A stretch of 64,000 nucleotides of DNA from Nocardioides speluncae. Lineage in GTDB: Bacteria > Actinomycetota > Actinomycetes > Propionibacteriales > Nocardioidaceae. How positions within the stretch are numbered: position 1 is the first letter of the stretch; every line of letters begins with the position of its first letter. The DNA lies in assembly GCF_003121585.1 (NCBI RefSeq), contig NZ_QEOO01000001.1:186001-250000 (forward strand), in the 5' to 3' direction. A program made the translations under genes and the position numbers. This document shows positions 23,907 to 32,456 of this stretch, one piece after another. The notes beneath the pieces are model-generated. The model worked only from the letters and a program-made list of their open reading frames with translations. It was not told the origin of the DNA and made no database searches.

Positions 23907-25991
23907 ATGCGATCACAACAGAAACTGGCTCGGGGAGTCTCCGCGGTCGTCGCGGTGGCTCTCGCCGTACTCGTCGGGACCAACCTCGCCAGCACCAGCG
24001 GCGCCACCGCCAGCAACCCCTGGTGGGAGCCGATCAGCCGGCCCAGCCCGGACTCCGGCGTCAACGTGACCGGCGCGCCGTTCAAGGGCACCAACTCCGC
24101 GGGTGAGGTGCGCGGCTTCGCCGACCTGCACAACCACCTGATGACCAACGAGGGCTTCGGCGGCCGGATCATCTGCGGCAAGCCGTTCTCGGAACAGGGC
24201 GTCGCCGACGCGCTGAAGGACTGCCCCGAGCACTACCCCAACGGTGAGTTCGCGCTCTTCGAGCAGGCGACCGGCGGCGGTGCCACCCACGACCCGAACG
24301 GCTGGCCGAAGTTCAAGGACTGGCCGCGGTCGAACTCGATGACCCATCAGCAGAACTACTACGCCTGGGTCGAGCGGGCCTGGCGCGGCGGCCTGCGGGT
24401 GATGGTCACCGACCTGACCACCAACGGCGCGCTGTGCGCGATGTACCCCTACAAGGACCGCGGCTGCGACGAGATGGAGTCGATCCGGCTGCAGGCCGCG
24501 AAGACCTATCAGATGCAGGCCTTCATCGACCAGATGTACGGCGGCGCAGGCGAGGGCTGGTTCCGGATCGTCAAGAGCGCCGACGAGGCACGCAATGTGG
24601 CCAAGCAAGGCAAGCTTGCGGTGATCCTCGGCATGGAGACCTCCGAACCGTTTGGCTGCAAGCAGATCCTCGACGTCGCTCAGTGCAGCAGGGCCGACAT
24701 CGACCGCGGCCTGGACGAGGTCTACGCGCTCGGTGTCCGCAGCATGTTCCTGTGCCACAAGTACGACAACGCGCTCTGCGGCGTGCGGTTCGACTCCGGC
24801 GCCACCGGCGCCGCCGTCAACGCCGCGCAGTTCTTCTCGACCGGCACTTTCTGGCAGACCGAGGCGTGCAGGGGGTCGCAGCAGGACAACCCGATCGGTC
24901 TGGCCGGCGGTGCCGCGCTCACCTCAGCCAAGGTGCCGAAGTACGCCAGGCCGGCCAAGGGCACCGAGCTGCCGACGTACGCGGCGGGAGCGCAGTGCAA
25001 CGTCCGCGGCCTGACCGCGCTCGGTGACTACGCCATCCGGGGCCTGATGGACCGCGGCATGATGATCGAGATGGACCACATGGGCGTGAAGGCGGCCGAC
25101 CAGGCCTTCCAGATCCTCGAGTCGGAGAACTACCCGGGCGTGATCTCCAGCCACAGCTGGATGGACTCCAGCTGGACCGAGCGGGTGTACAAGCTCGGTG
25201 GCATGGTCGCGAACTACGGCTTCAACGGCCAGTCCTTCCTCGACGGGTCGCGGCAGGGTGCGGCGCTGCGGGACAAGTACGACGTCGGCCTGCCGTTCGG
25301 TGCCGACATGAACGGCGTCGGCGGCCGGCCAGGCCCGCGCGGGGCCGGCACCGAGAACCCGGTGACCTACCCGTTCCGCAGCGTCGACGGCGGCTCGGTC
25401 ATCGACCGGCAGGTCAGCGGCGACCGCACCTGGGACGTCAACACCGACGGCGCCGCCCACTACGGCATGCTGCCGGACGCGGTCGAGGAGCTGCGCAAGC
25501 TCGGTGGACAGGACGCGATCCAGGACATGTTCCGCGGCGCGGAGTCCTACCTCGACACCTGGGCCGCGTCCGAGCGCTACCAGTCGCCCACCAACCTCGC
25601 CGCGCGGGCGCCGGCAACGGCGAGCTCGTACGAGTGGTGGAACCCGTTCGTCAGCTTCGCCCCCGGCAAGGCCACCGATGGCGACCGTGGCAGCCGTTGG
25701 GCCAGTGAGTGGAGCGACCACCAGTGGCTCTACGTAGACCTCGGCCAGGAGCGGACCGTGGGTCGTGTGGTCCTGGAGTGGGAGTGGGCCTACGCCAGGG
25801 CCTACCGGGTCGAGGTCTGGCACGAAGGCAGCCAGACCTGGCGCCAGGTCTGGTCGACCGACGCCGGCGTCGGCGGCATCGAGACGGCCAAGTTCGCCCC
25901 GACCACCACTCGTTGGGTCCGCGTCGTCGGCACCGCACGCGGCTCCAGCTACGGCTACTCACTATGGGAGCTCGGCGTCTTCAGCCGCTGA
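23907..25991 (+). CDS. Secreted metal-dependent hydrolase (amidohydrolase/dipeptidase-like) with C-terminal discoidin domain
   Basis: 694 residues from ATG 23907, which has GGGAGGG upstream; the frame extends to 23835 without support. Signal peptide 1-35. The catalytic TIM-barrel region (about 70-550) has FADLHNHLM as the first metal-binding strand, VILGMETSEPFGC, MMIEMDHMGVKAAD, VISSHSWMD and GLPFGADMNG, the pattern of renal-dipeptidase-like amidohydrolases. The last 130 residues form an F5/8 type C (galactose-binding) domain (NLAARAPATASS, ATDGDRGSRWASEW, LYVDLGQERTVGRVVLEW). Probably acts on an extracellular polymer or peptide to which the discoidin domain docks; substrate unknown. Single-gene unit. 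Confidence 0.85.
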   Translation: MRSQQKLARGVSAVVAVALAVLVGTNLASTSGATASNPWWEPISRPSPDSGVNVTGAPFKGTNSAGEVRGFADLHNHLMTNEGFGGRIICGKPFSEQGVADALKDCPEHYPNGEFALFEQATGGGATHDPNGWPKFKDWPRSNSMTHQQNYYAWVERAWRGGLRVMVTDLTTNGALCAMYPYKDRGCDEMESIRLQAAKTYQMQAFIDQMYGGAGEGWFRIVKSADEARNVAKQGKLAVILGMETSEPFGCKQILDVAQCSRADIDRGLDEVYALGVRSMFLCHKYDNALCGVRFDSGATGAAVNAAQFFSTGTFWQTEACRGSQQDNPIGLAGGAALTSAKVPKYARPAKGTELPTYAAGAQCNVRGLTALGDYAIRGLMDRGMMIEMDHMGVKAADQAFQILESENYPGVISSHSWMDSSWTERVYKLGGMVANYGFNGQSFLDGSRQGAALRDKYDVGLPFGADMNGVGGRPGPRGAGTENPVTYPFRSVDGGSVIDRQVSGDRTWDVNTDGAAHYGMLPDAVEELRKLGGQDAIQDMFRGAESYLDTWAASERYQSPTNLAARAPATASSYEWWNPFVSFAPGKATDGDRGSRWASEWSDHQWLYVDLGQERTVGRVVLEWEWAYARAYRVEVWHEGSQTWRQVWSTDAGVGGIETAKFAPTTTRWVRVVGTARGSSYGYSLWELGVFSR

Positions 25992-26000
25992 GGGAGGGCT

Positions 26001-26061
26001 GCGGTACCGAAGGGTACGACGGATCTCGGCGCCCCCCGAGCGTCGTACTCTTCGGTACCGC
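26001..26061. terminator. 61-base hairpin with 21-base arms
   Basis: Arms 26001-26021 and 26041-26061 (GCGGTACCGAAGGGTACGAC and its complement with one G-T) enclose a 19-base loop that itself contains a CTCGG/CCGAG stem. It begins nine bases after the hydrolase stop codon and ends 53 bases before the next start, the position of a terminator. Confidence 0.7.
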
Positions 26062-26114
26062 GTTGGCCTGAATTCGATGGACGAGGCGTCCGGCGCGCTG
26101 CGATAGTCCGGGCC

Positions 26115-27326
26115 ATGACGGGGACTCCCCTCGCCGACGGGCTCATCCTGCGCCAGGCGCAGCCGACCGACCTGGACCAGATCGGCGCGCTGCTGGTCGA
26201 GCGCGGCGAGCCGGACGACGCACTCGACCATCGCCTCGTCGTCGAGGATCCCGACGCTGGCTGGGCGTCCTGTGCCGTCGTCATCGACGGTGACCGGGTC
26301 GTCTCCACGGCGACGCTGCTGGACGAGCAGGTCCGGATCGGCGAACTGGTGCTGCCCAGCGGCCAGGTGGAGCTGGTCGCCACCGACCGTGCGTACGAGG
26401 GTCGCGGGCTGGTCCGGGCGCTGATGGGCTGGGCCCACGGCCGCTCCGCCGAGCGCGGCCACGTGATCCAGCTGATGATCGGGATCCCGTACTTCTACCG
26501 TCTCTTCGGCTACGAGTACGCCGTCGACATCCAGCAGGCCCGGTCCGTCGCCCGCCCGGCCGAGCCTGCAAGCCAGCCCCTGCGCGCCGCCGTACCGGAG
26601 GACCTCCCTGCCCTCGCGGCCCTGCAGGACTCGGTGCAGGCCCGGGTCGACCTGGCCATGCCGCACTCGGCCGCGTGCTGGCGGTGGCTGTTGCAGCACG
26701 ACGCGAGCAGCCTCCACCTCGTTGAGCGGGACGGCGTCGTGGCTGCCGCCGGACGGGTACGGCGCGACGACGAGGAGCTGCTGCTCGCGGAGGCGGCGGC
26801 GGTCGATGCGGCGGCAGCAGTGGACCTGCTGGGCGGCGTCGGCGACCTGGCCCCGGACCGCGGGCTGCGGGTGGTGCACCGGCCGGGCACGGTCACCGGC
26901 GCCGCGTGGGCGGACCTCATCGACGACGAGCCGAGGCCCCAGGCCGAGCAGTACTACGTCCGGATCCCGCAGCCGGCGGCGCTGCTCGACCGGCTGCGGC
27001 CGCTGTTCTGGGAGCGGCTGACCAAGGCCGGAGTCGACCGGGTCGGCCGGGACATCGTGATCTCGACCTTCGGCGCGCACTACCGGATCCCGGTCCGAGC
27101 CGACGGCCTCGACCAGGTCGTCGCCGGCGGCCCGATGCAGGGCCCCGGCGCGGCCCGCGGCATCGGCGTGGCTCCCGACCAGCTGCCCGCGCTGCTGTTC
27201 GGGCAGCTCGGCATCGACGGTCTGACGCGGATCCGGCCCGACGTCTACGCCACCGACCAGGAGCTCTTCCGGGCGCTCTTCCCGCCGCTGACCGCCGACG
27301 TACTCAGCTACTACCTGCCGTTCTAG
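26115..27326 (+). CDS. Eis-like GNAT acetyltransferase
   Basis: 403 residues. The N-terminal GNAT domain (about 10-150) carries LVATDRAYEGRGLVRALMGW in the acetyl-CoA site, then YFYRLFGYEYAV. A second degenerate GNAT half (about 155-290) and a sterol-carrier-like C-terminal domain (about 300-403, ending SYYLPF) complete the three-part plan of the Eis family. The C-terminal carboxylate, used by Eis as a catalytic base, is present as a terminal Phe. Could acetylate aminoglycosides or peptides; not predictable. Monocistronic. Confidence 0.82.
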   Translation: MTGTPLADGLILRQAQPTDLDQIGALLVERGEPDDALDHRLVVEDPDAGWASCAVVIDGDRVVSTATLLDEQVRIGELVLPSGQVELVATDRAYEGRGLVRALMGWAHGRSAERGHVIQLMIGIPYFYRLFGYEYAVDIQQARSVARPAEPASQPLRAAVPEDLPALAALQDSVQARVDLAMPHSAACWRWLLQHDASSLHLVERDGVVAAAGRVRRDDEELLLAEAAAVDAAAAVDLLGGVGDLAPDRGLRVVHRPGTVTGAAWADLIDDEPRPQAEQYYVRIPQPAALLDRLRPLFWERLTKAGVDRVGRDIVISTFGAHYRIPVRADGLDQVVAGGPMQGPGAARGIGVAPDQLPALLFGQLGIDGLTRIRPDVYATDQELFRALFPPLTADVLSYYLPF

Positions 27327-27339
27327 CCGAGGGCTACCG

Positions 27340-27606
27340 CTACAGGCCGCGCTGCGTTTGGATCTCCTCGACCGCGTCCTTGGCCTCCTTCAAGCCGACG
27401 CCGGTCGCCTGCCGGTAGAGCTTGATCGCCTCGATCTTCCGCCCCCGGAGCAGCGCCTGCTCGAAGTCCGGACCGAGCTGCTGAGGTGCGGCTTACGTGG
27501 CTACCGGAGGCAGCCCGAGATGCGTGGCGATCTGCTCGATGCGCTGCTCAAGGTGGCGAATCCGGTTCAGGATCTCGCGCTCACGGCTGTCGTCGAAGAG
27601 GCCCAT
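27340..27606 (-). pseudogene. Small ribosomal-L7/L12-C-terminal-like protein interrupted by an in-frame stop
   Basis: From ATG 27606 the frame reads MGLFDDSREREILNRIRHLE, a short coiled region (EQRIEQIATHLGLPP), then TAA at 27493-27495. It continues in the same frame for 50 more codons with PDFEQALLRGRKIEAIKLYR and ATGVGLKEAKDAVEEIQ to the TAG at 27340. The second part is the L7/L12 C-terminal motif found in many small actinobacterial proteins that start with MGLF/LEQ coils. So one gene of 88 codons is split by a single stop codon. It may be a fresh pseudogene, or readthrough may occur. The product's role is unknown. Confidence 0.7.
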
Positions 27607-27687
27607 GCCCGCGACCGTAGCCGAGACGACCTCGTCGCTACGCTACCGATAGCAGGCGTTCTACCCTACCTTTAGCAGGCCTCGCGC

Positions 27688-29055
27688 TCAGGTCTGACGG
27701 GCCTTGAGCAGCTGCTGGAACCAGCGGTAGGAGTCCTTGGGCGTGCGGACCTGGGTGTCGAAGTCGACGTGCACGAGGCCGAAGCGCTCGGTGTAGCCCT
27801 CGGCCCACTCGAAGTTGTCCATCAGCGACCACGCGAAGTAGCCGCGGACGTCGACGCCCTCGTCGATCGCCCGGGCGACCGCGCGCAGGTGAGCGTCGTG
27901 GTAGTCGATCCGCGCCTGGTCGGGTACGCCGCCGTCCGGCTCAGGAGTGTCGTGGTAGGAGCAGCCGCTCTCGGTGACGTAGACCGGCGGCAGCGCGTCG
28001 CCGTACCGCTCCTTGAAGGCGACGATGATCTCGCGCAGCCCGTCGGGGACGATCGCCCAGCCGAAGTCGGTGGTGTCGACGTCGGGGATCATCCTCGGCT
28101 CGAAGGGCAGGCCGGCGGCGGTGGCGCCCTCCAGCACCGGCGAGACCACGGGGTCGCTGCCGGGAGCGCCGACCAGGACCGGCTGGTAGTAGTTGATGCC
28201 GTACCAGTCCAGCGGCGCCGAGATCACCTTGAGGTCGTCGTCGACCGGGCCGGGCATCGCCTCGGCGAAGCCGTCCGGGTAGGCGCCGCGCAGGATCGGG
28301 TCGGCGAACAGCCAGTTGGTCAGCGTGGCCAGCAGGTCGGCGGCGCCCACATCGTCGGCGGACTCCGAGGCCGCCCACGCCGGCTGGTGATTGTTGGCGA
28401 TGCCGATGTTCGACGCTCCGGCATCCCGCAGCGCGGCGACCGCAAGCCCGTGGCCGAGCAGCAGGTGATGGGCGACCGGCAGTGCGTCGAAGCCGAGGGT
28501 CTGGCCCGGCGCGTGGGTGCCGAGCGCGTGCCCGAACATGGTGACCACGACCGGCTCGTTCAGCGGCATCCACATCGCGACCCGGTCGCCGAGCCGCTCG
28601 CCGACGGTCGCGGCGTACTCGGCGAGTCGCTGCGGGGTGTCGCGGTTCAGCCAGCCGCCGGCGTCCTGGAGGGCCTGCGGCAGGTCCCAGTGGAACAGCG
28701 TCGCGGCCGGCTTGATGCCGGCCTCGAGCAGCCCGTCGACCAGGCGGTCGTAGAAGTCGAGACCCTCGGCATTGGCCGGCCCGGACCCGGTCGGCTGGAC
28801 TCGCGGCCACGCGATCGAGAACCGGTAGGCGTCGACGCCGAGGTCCTTCATCAGCGCGATGTCCTCGGGGTACCGGTGGTAGTGGTCGCAGGCCACCGCG
28901 CCGGTCTCGCCTCCTCTGATCCGGCCGGGCTCGGCGCAGAAGGTGTCCCACACCGACGGCCCGCGGCCGCCCTCCTCGACGGCGCCCTCGATCTGGTACG
29001 ACGCGGTCGAGACGCCGTACACGAAGTCGGCGGGGAGCTGAGGGAAGTCAGACAT
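27688..29055 (-). CDS. Beta-glucosidase, glycoside hydrolase family 1
   Basis: 455 residues from ATG 29055 with GAAAGG upstream; an upstream in-frame start at 29127 is not needed. GH1 TIM barrel with FVYGVSTASYQIEGA, the acid/base E167 in MPLNEP, and the nucleophile E362 in VYVTESG (TENG in most relatives). The C-terminal SLMDNFEWAEGYTERFGLVHVD contains the substrate-binding ENFEW-type segment. No signal peptide, so it acts on imported cellobiose-like glucosides. No transport genes adjoin; it is divergent from the antitoxin gene. Confidence 0.95.
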   Translation of the reverse strand: MSDFPQLPADFVYGVSTASYQIEGAVEEGGRGPSVWDTFCAEPGRIRGGETGAVACDHYHRYPEDIALMKDLGVDAYRFSIAWPRVQPTGSGPANAEGLDFYDRLVDGLLEAGIKPAATLFHWDLPQALQDAGGWLNRDTPQRLAEYAATVGERLGDRVAMWMPLNEPVVVTMFGHALGTHAPGQTLGFDALPVAHHLLLGHGLAVAALRDAGASNIGIANNHQPAWAASESADDVGAADLLATLTNWLFADPILRGAYPDGFAEAMPGPVDDDLKVISAPLDWYGINYYQPVLVGAPGSDPVVSPVLEGATAAGLPFEPRMIPDVDTTDFGWAIVPDGLREIIVAFKERYGDALPPVYVTESGCSYHDTPEPDGGVPDQARIDYHDAHLRAVARAIDEGVDVRGYFAWSLMDNFEWAEGYTERFGLVHVDFDTQVRTPKDSYRWFQQLLKARQT

Positions 29056-29120
29056 GTTGGCCTTTCGGGTCAGGGAATTGGCACGTGGAGATCGCGTGCG
29101 CCACGTGACACATTGTGTTT

Positions 29121-29354
29121 GTGACAAGGAGAAGCCTCACCGTCGAGCTGGACGACGACGTGGTGCGCCGCGCGCGGGTGCTCGCCGCGCACCGGGGAAC
29201 ATCGGTGAGCCAGCTCGTCTCGCACCAGCTCGAGAAGCTCGTCGATCAGGCGGAGCGACACGACGCGTCGTGGGAGCGCGCCAGAAGGGCGATGGCTGAG
29301 GCAACGCCGTGCGGTGGCCGCAATTGGACACGTGACGAGCTGTACGACCGGTGA
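29121..29354 (+). CDS. Ribbon-helix-helix antitoxin-like protein (VapB type)
   Basis: 77 residues from GTG 29121 (GTG 29115 is possible; no Shine-Dalgarno for either). The N-terminus RRSLTVELDDDVVRRARVLA followed by HRGTSVSQLVSHQLEKLV is the strand-helix-helix pattern of CopG/VapB antitoxins. The acidic, polar C-terminus would be the toxin-binding tail. Its stop overlaps the start of a decayed vapC by four bases (GTGA), the usual toxin-antitoxin arrangement. With the toxin broken it is an orphan antitoxin. Confidence 0.75.
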   Translation: MTRRSLTVELDDDVVRRARVLAAHRGTSVSQLVSHQLEKLVDQAERHDASWERARRAMAEATPCGGRNWTRDELYDR

Positions 29355-29657
29355 CCTCGGACGCCACTGTCGGCACGACGGCCGTCGACACGCGCGTCCT
29401 TGCCGGCTCCTGAGGCACGACGGCTGATCGCCGACTACGCAGCGTGGGAGGTGGTCTCACCGGACGCCGCGCTGGTCCTCGACGCGTCGCTCCTGGAGTC
29501 CAGTCACTCCATCTCGTTCTGGGACGCCCTGATCGTCGAGGCCGCGCGCCGTGCCGGCGCCGACGTCCTGCTGACCGAGGACCTTCAGCACGGGCAGAGC
29601 TTTGGTGGGATCACGATTCAGAATCCGTTCCACGGGCTCGACGAGGACGTCCGCTAG
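29351..29657 (+). pseudogene. VapC (PIN-domain toxin) remnant with internal deletion and frameshift
   Basis: From GTG 29351 the frame starts like a VapC N-terminus (AVDTRVL near residue 12, for VDTNVL) but stops after 20 codons. In another frame, from about 29396, the C-terminal half is intact: LPAPEARRLIADYAAWEVVS, SFWDALIVEAARRAGADVL, LTEDLQHGQSFGGITIQNPF. The normal toxin has roughly 50 more residues between these parts. So one deletion removed the middle, including a catalytic acidic residue region, and shifted the frame. The joint is near 29395. Not expected to be a working ribonuclease. Confidence 0.75.
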
Positions 29658-29691
29658 CACCAGCTCGCTGTCGTCGTTCATCTGAGTACGC

Positions 29692-31230
29692 TCAGCCCTT
29701 CGTATCGCGCGGGTGGCCGTAGAGGGTGCCGACCAGCTTCTGCAGGGCGTTGAAGTTCTTCGCCTTGAACGGCATCCCGTGCAGCTCGTTCTTCATGCCG
29801 AAGCGGGTGACCAGCACCGACTGCCGGTTGGCGAACTTGCGGATCCCGTCCTTGCCGTGCCGGGCGCCGAGGCCGGAGTCCTTCCAGCCGCCCATCGGCA
29901 GCTCCAGCGCGAAGTAGTTGGCGAGCGCGTCGTTGATGGTCACCGTGCCGGCCTGCAGCCGGCGGGCGAGCTGCTCGCCCTTGCTGGTGTCCTTGGTCCA
30001 GACCGCCGCCTGCAGACCGTACGCCGTGTCGTTGGCCAGCCGGACCGCCTCGTCGGCGTCGGCGACCTTCATGATCGGCAGCGTCGGGCCGAAGGTCTCC
30101 TCGCGCATGCAGGCCATGTCCTGGGTGACGCCGGTCAGCAGGGTCGGCTCGAAGAAGCGGCCAGCACCGGCCTTGACCCGGCCGCCGGTGACTGCGGTGG
30201 CGCCGTCCTTGACCGCCTCGTCGACGTGCCGGCTGACGATGTCGAGCTGCGGCGGGAAGGTCAGCGAGCCGGAGTCGGAGGTGCCGAAGCCGGTCGACTC
30301 GCCCACACGCAGCGCCTTGAACCGGTCGGTCATCAGCGTCACGAACTCGTCGTACACCGGCGCCTCGACGTACACCCGCTCCGAGGAGGTGCAGGTCTGG
30401 CCGGAGTTGTGCATGGCGCTGAACAGGGTGACGTTGGCGGCCCGCTCCAGGTCGGCGTCGGCCAGCACGATCACGGGGTCCTTGCCGCCGAGCTCCAGGC
30501 TGACCGGGATCAGCCGCTCGCCGCAGCGGGCGGCCACCTTCTTGCCGGTGCGGGTGGACCCGGTGAACATCAGCCCGTCGACCTGCTCGACCAGCGCTGC
30601 GCCGGTAGCGCCGCTGCCAGTGGCGACCGCGAACACGCCCTCCGGCAGGCCGACCGCGAGGCACATCTCGGCCATCAGCAGCGAGGTCAGCGGGGTGACC
30701 TCGGACGGCTTGAGGACGACGGCGTTGCCGGCGGCCAGGGCGGGGATGACGTCGCCGAAGTTGTTGAGCAGCGGGTTGTTCCACGGGCCGATCACCCCGA
30801 CCACGCCGAGCGGCTCGTAGCGGATCACCAGCTTGCGGCCGAGCACGAACGGCGACCGGCTGGAGACCTTCTCGTCGGCGAGGTACTTGCCGGCGTGCTT
30901 GGCCCAGAATGAGCTGGCGAGGACGCCGTACATCACCTCGATCGTGGCCTCGTCGATCGACTTGCCGTTCTCCTCGTGGATCTGGCGGGTGAGCCGCTCG
31001 GTGTTGTCGAGGAACCACTTCTGCATCCGCTTGAGGTAGCGGGCCCGGCCGTCGAAGCCGAGCGCCGCCCAGTCCGGCTGTGCCGCGCGGGCGCGCTCCA
31101 CCAGCTCGGTGACCTGGGCCTCGGTGAGGTCCGGGACCTCCTGGATGATCTCGCCGGTGGACGGGTTCTCGACCTGGATGACGGCCGGCTTGGGGGCCTT
31201 GGCGGCCTTGTCGCTCGTGGTTGCGGTCAT
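29692..31230 (-). CDS. NAD(P)-dependent aldehyde dehydrogenase, succinate-semialdehyde-dehydrogenase-like
   Basis: 512 residues. ALDH fold with VVGVIGPWNNPLLNNFGD, VVLKPSEVTP, FTGSTRTGKKVA, the general base E246 in LELGGKDPV and the nucleophile C280 in SGQTCTSSERVYVEA. It lies in the actinobacterial GabD2-like branch often called succinic semialdehyde dehydrogenase. Fourth and last gene of an overlapping operon with an oxidase, a PLP deaminase/aldolase and an MFS carrier. It most likely oxidises the aldehyde made in that pathway; the true aldehyde is uncertain. Confidence 0.88.
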   Translation of the reverse strand: MTATTSDKAAKAPKPAVIQVENPSTGEIIQEVPDLTEAQVTELVERARAAQPDWAALGFDGRARYLKRMQKWFLDNTERLTRQIHEENGKSIDEATIEVMYGVLASSFWAKHAGKYLADEKVSSRSPFVLGRKLVIRYEPLGVVGVIGPWNNPLLNNFGDVIPALAAGNAVVLKPSEVTPLTSLLMAEMCLAVGLPEGVFAVATGSGATGAALVEQVDGLMFTGSTRTGKKVAARCGERLIPVSLELGGKDPVIVLADADLERAANVTLFSAMHNSGQTCTSSERVYVEAPVYDEFVTLMTDRFKALRVGESTGFGTSDSGSLTFPPQLDIVSRHVDEAVKDGATAVTGGRVKAGAGRFFEPTLLTGVTQDMACMREETFGPTLPIMKVADADEAVRLANDTAYGLQAAVWTKDTSKGEQLARRLQAGTVTINDALANYFALELPMGGWKDSGLGARHGKDGIRKFANRQSVLVTRFGMKNELHGMPFKAKNFNALQKLVGTLYGHPRDTKG

Positions 31231-32456
31231 GGCGTGGTGCTCCTAGTGCGTGGGACGAACTGGCCGGCCATCAGCACGAGGACCGGGGCGAGGACGAGGG
31301 GAAGGACGAACATCGCGCGGTGGCTGACCTGCTCGGCGATGATCGCGATGCCGAGCGCGGCGACCAGGTAGCCGACGTAGTTGGAGACGTTGACCCGGGC
31401 CAGCGCCTGGCCGCCACCGTCGGCGTCCAGGTGGCCGGCGGCCACCATCGACAGCGGCGGGATCATGGCGAGCCCCGCGCCCAGCAGGCCGAACCCGGCG
31501 ATCGCGACACCGACACTCGGCGCGGCCACGACCATCGCGACCGCGACCACGCAGATCACGCCGCTGCCGCGCACGGTCGCCAGCGCGCCGTACCGGCGGA
31601 CGACCTTGTCGCCGAGCAGGCGGGTGATCAGCAGGATCAGCTGGTACGCCGTGAACGCAAGCGGCGCGGCACTGTCGGAGGAGCCGAGGCCGTCGATCAG
31701 GTAGATGCCGCCCCAGGCCGACGTGGCGGCGTCGAGGAACCACATCACGAAGGTCGGGACCGCCAGCAGCAGCACCGGCACCCACGGCACGTGGTGGGTC
31801 GGGTGGTCGAGCAGGTCTCGACTGGCTCGACCCCCGACGTCGTCGAGACCACCCTCCGCGTCATCGGGAAGCGCGTGCGCCAGCAGGCTCCGGGTGAGCA
31901 GCGCGACCACCAGCAGCGCGACCGCGGTGACGATGAGGAGCGTGGCCAGCAGCGGCAGGTCGAGCTCGATCGTGATCGTGGCGTAGACGCCGCCGATCAC
32001 CGCGCCGAGGCTCCACATGCCGTGGAAGCCGACCATGATGCTGCGGCCGTAGCGGTCCTGGATGCCGACGCCCTGCATGTTCATCGTCGCGTCGATGGCG
32101 CCGACGAAGAGCCCGTAGACACCGAGCACGACCAGCAGTACGGCGAGGGTGCCCGGCAGCGCGACGGCCGCGATGCACACCGCAGCGGCGGCGAGCGCCA
32201 GCCGGAGGACCCGCGCGCTGCCGAGCCGGACCGCGAGGTAGCCGGCGGCGACGCTGCCCACCGCGCACATGACCGAGACCGCGCCGAGGACGGCCAGCAC
32301 CTGGTAGTCCGACAGGTCGAACCGGTCCTTGATCGTGGGCAGCCGGGTGATCAGCGAGGCGAACATGAAGCCCTGGATCGCGAACGCCGCGAAGCAGGAG
32401 GCGCGCGCGGCCCGGTCCGCTGCGGTGGGAGCGGCGTGCTCGGTCGTGGTGGTCAT
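31227..32456 (-). CDS. MFS transporter
   Basis: 409 residues with 12 predicted helices, FASLITRLPTIKDRFDLSD near the start and a Gly-rich central part typical of the FucP/YfkF-like MFS branch. The cytosolic loop between helices 6 and 7 is long (about 195-220, DDAEGGLDDVGGRASRD). The start overlaps the upstream deaminase gene by four bases, and the stop overlaps the aldehyde dehydrogenase start by four. Probably the import or export step for the operon's substrate. Confidence 0.88.
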   Translation of the reverse strand: MTTTTEHAAPTAADRAARASCFAAFAIQGFMFASLITRLPTIKDRFDLSDYQVLAVLGAVSVMCAVGSVAAGYLAVRLGSARVLRLALAAAAVCIAAVALPGTLAVLLVVLGVYGLFVGAIDATMNMQGVGIQDRYGRSIMVGFHGMWSLGAVIGGVYATITIELDLPLLATLLIVTAVALLVVALLTRSLLAHALPDDAEGGLDDVGGRASRDLLDHPTHHVPWVPVLLLAVPTFVMWFLDAATSAWGGIYLIDGLGSSDSAAPLAFTAYQLILLITRLLGDKVVRRYGALATVRGSGVICVVAVAMVVAAPSVGVAIAGFGLLGAGLAMIPPLSMVAAGHLDADGGGQALARVNVSNYVGYLVAALGIAIIAEQVSHRAMFVLPLVLAPVLVLMAGQFVPRTRSTTP

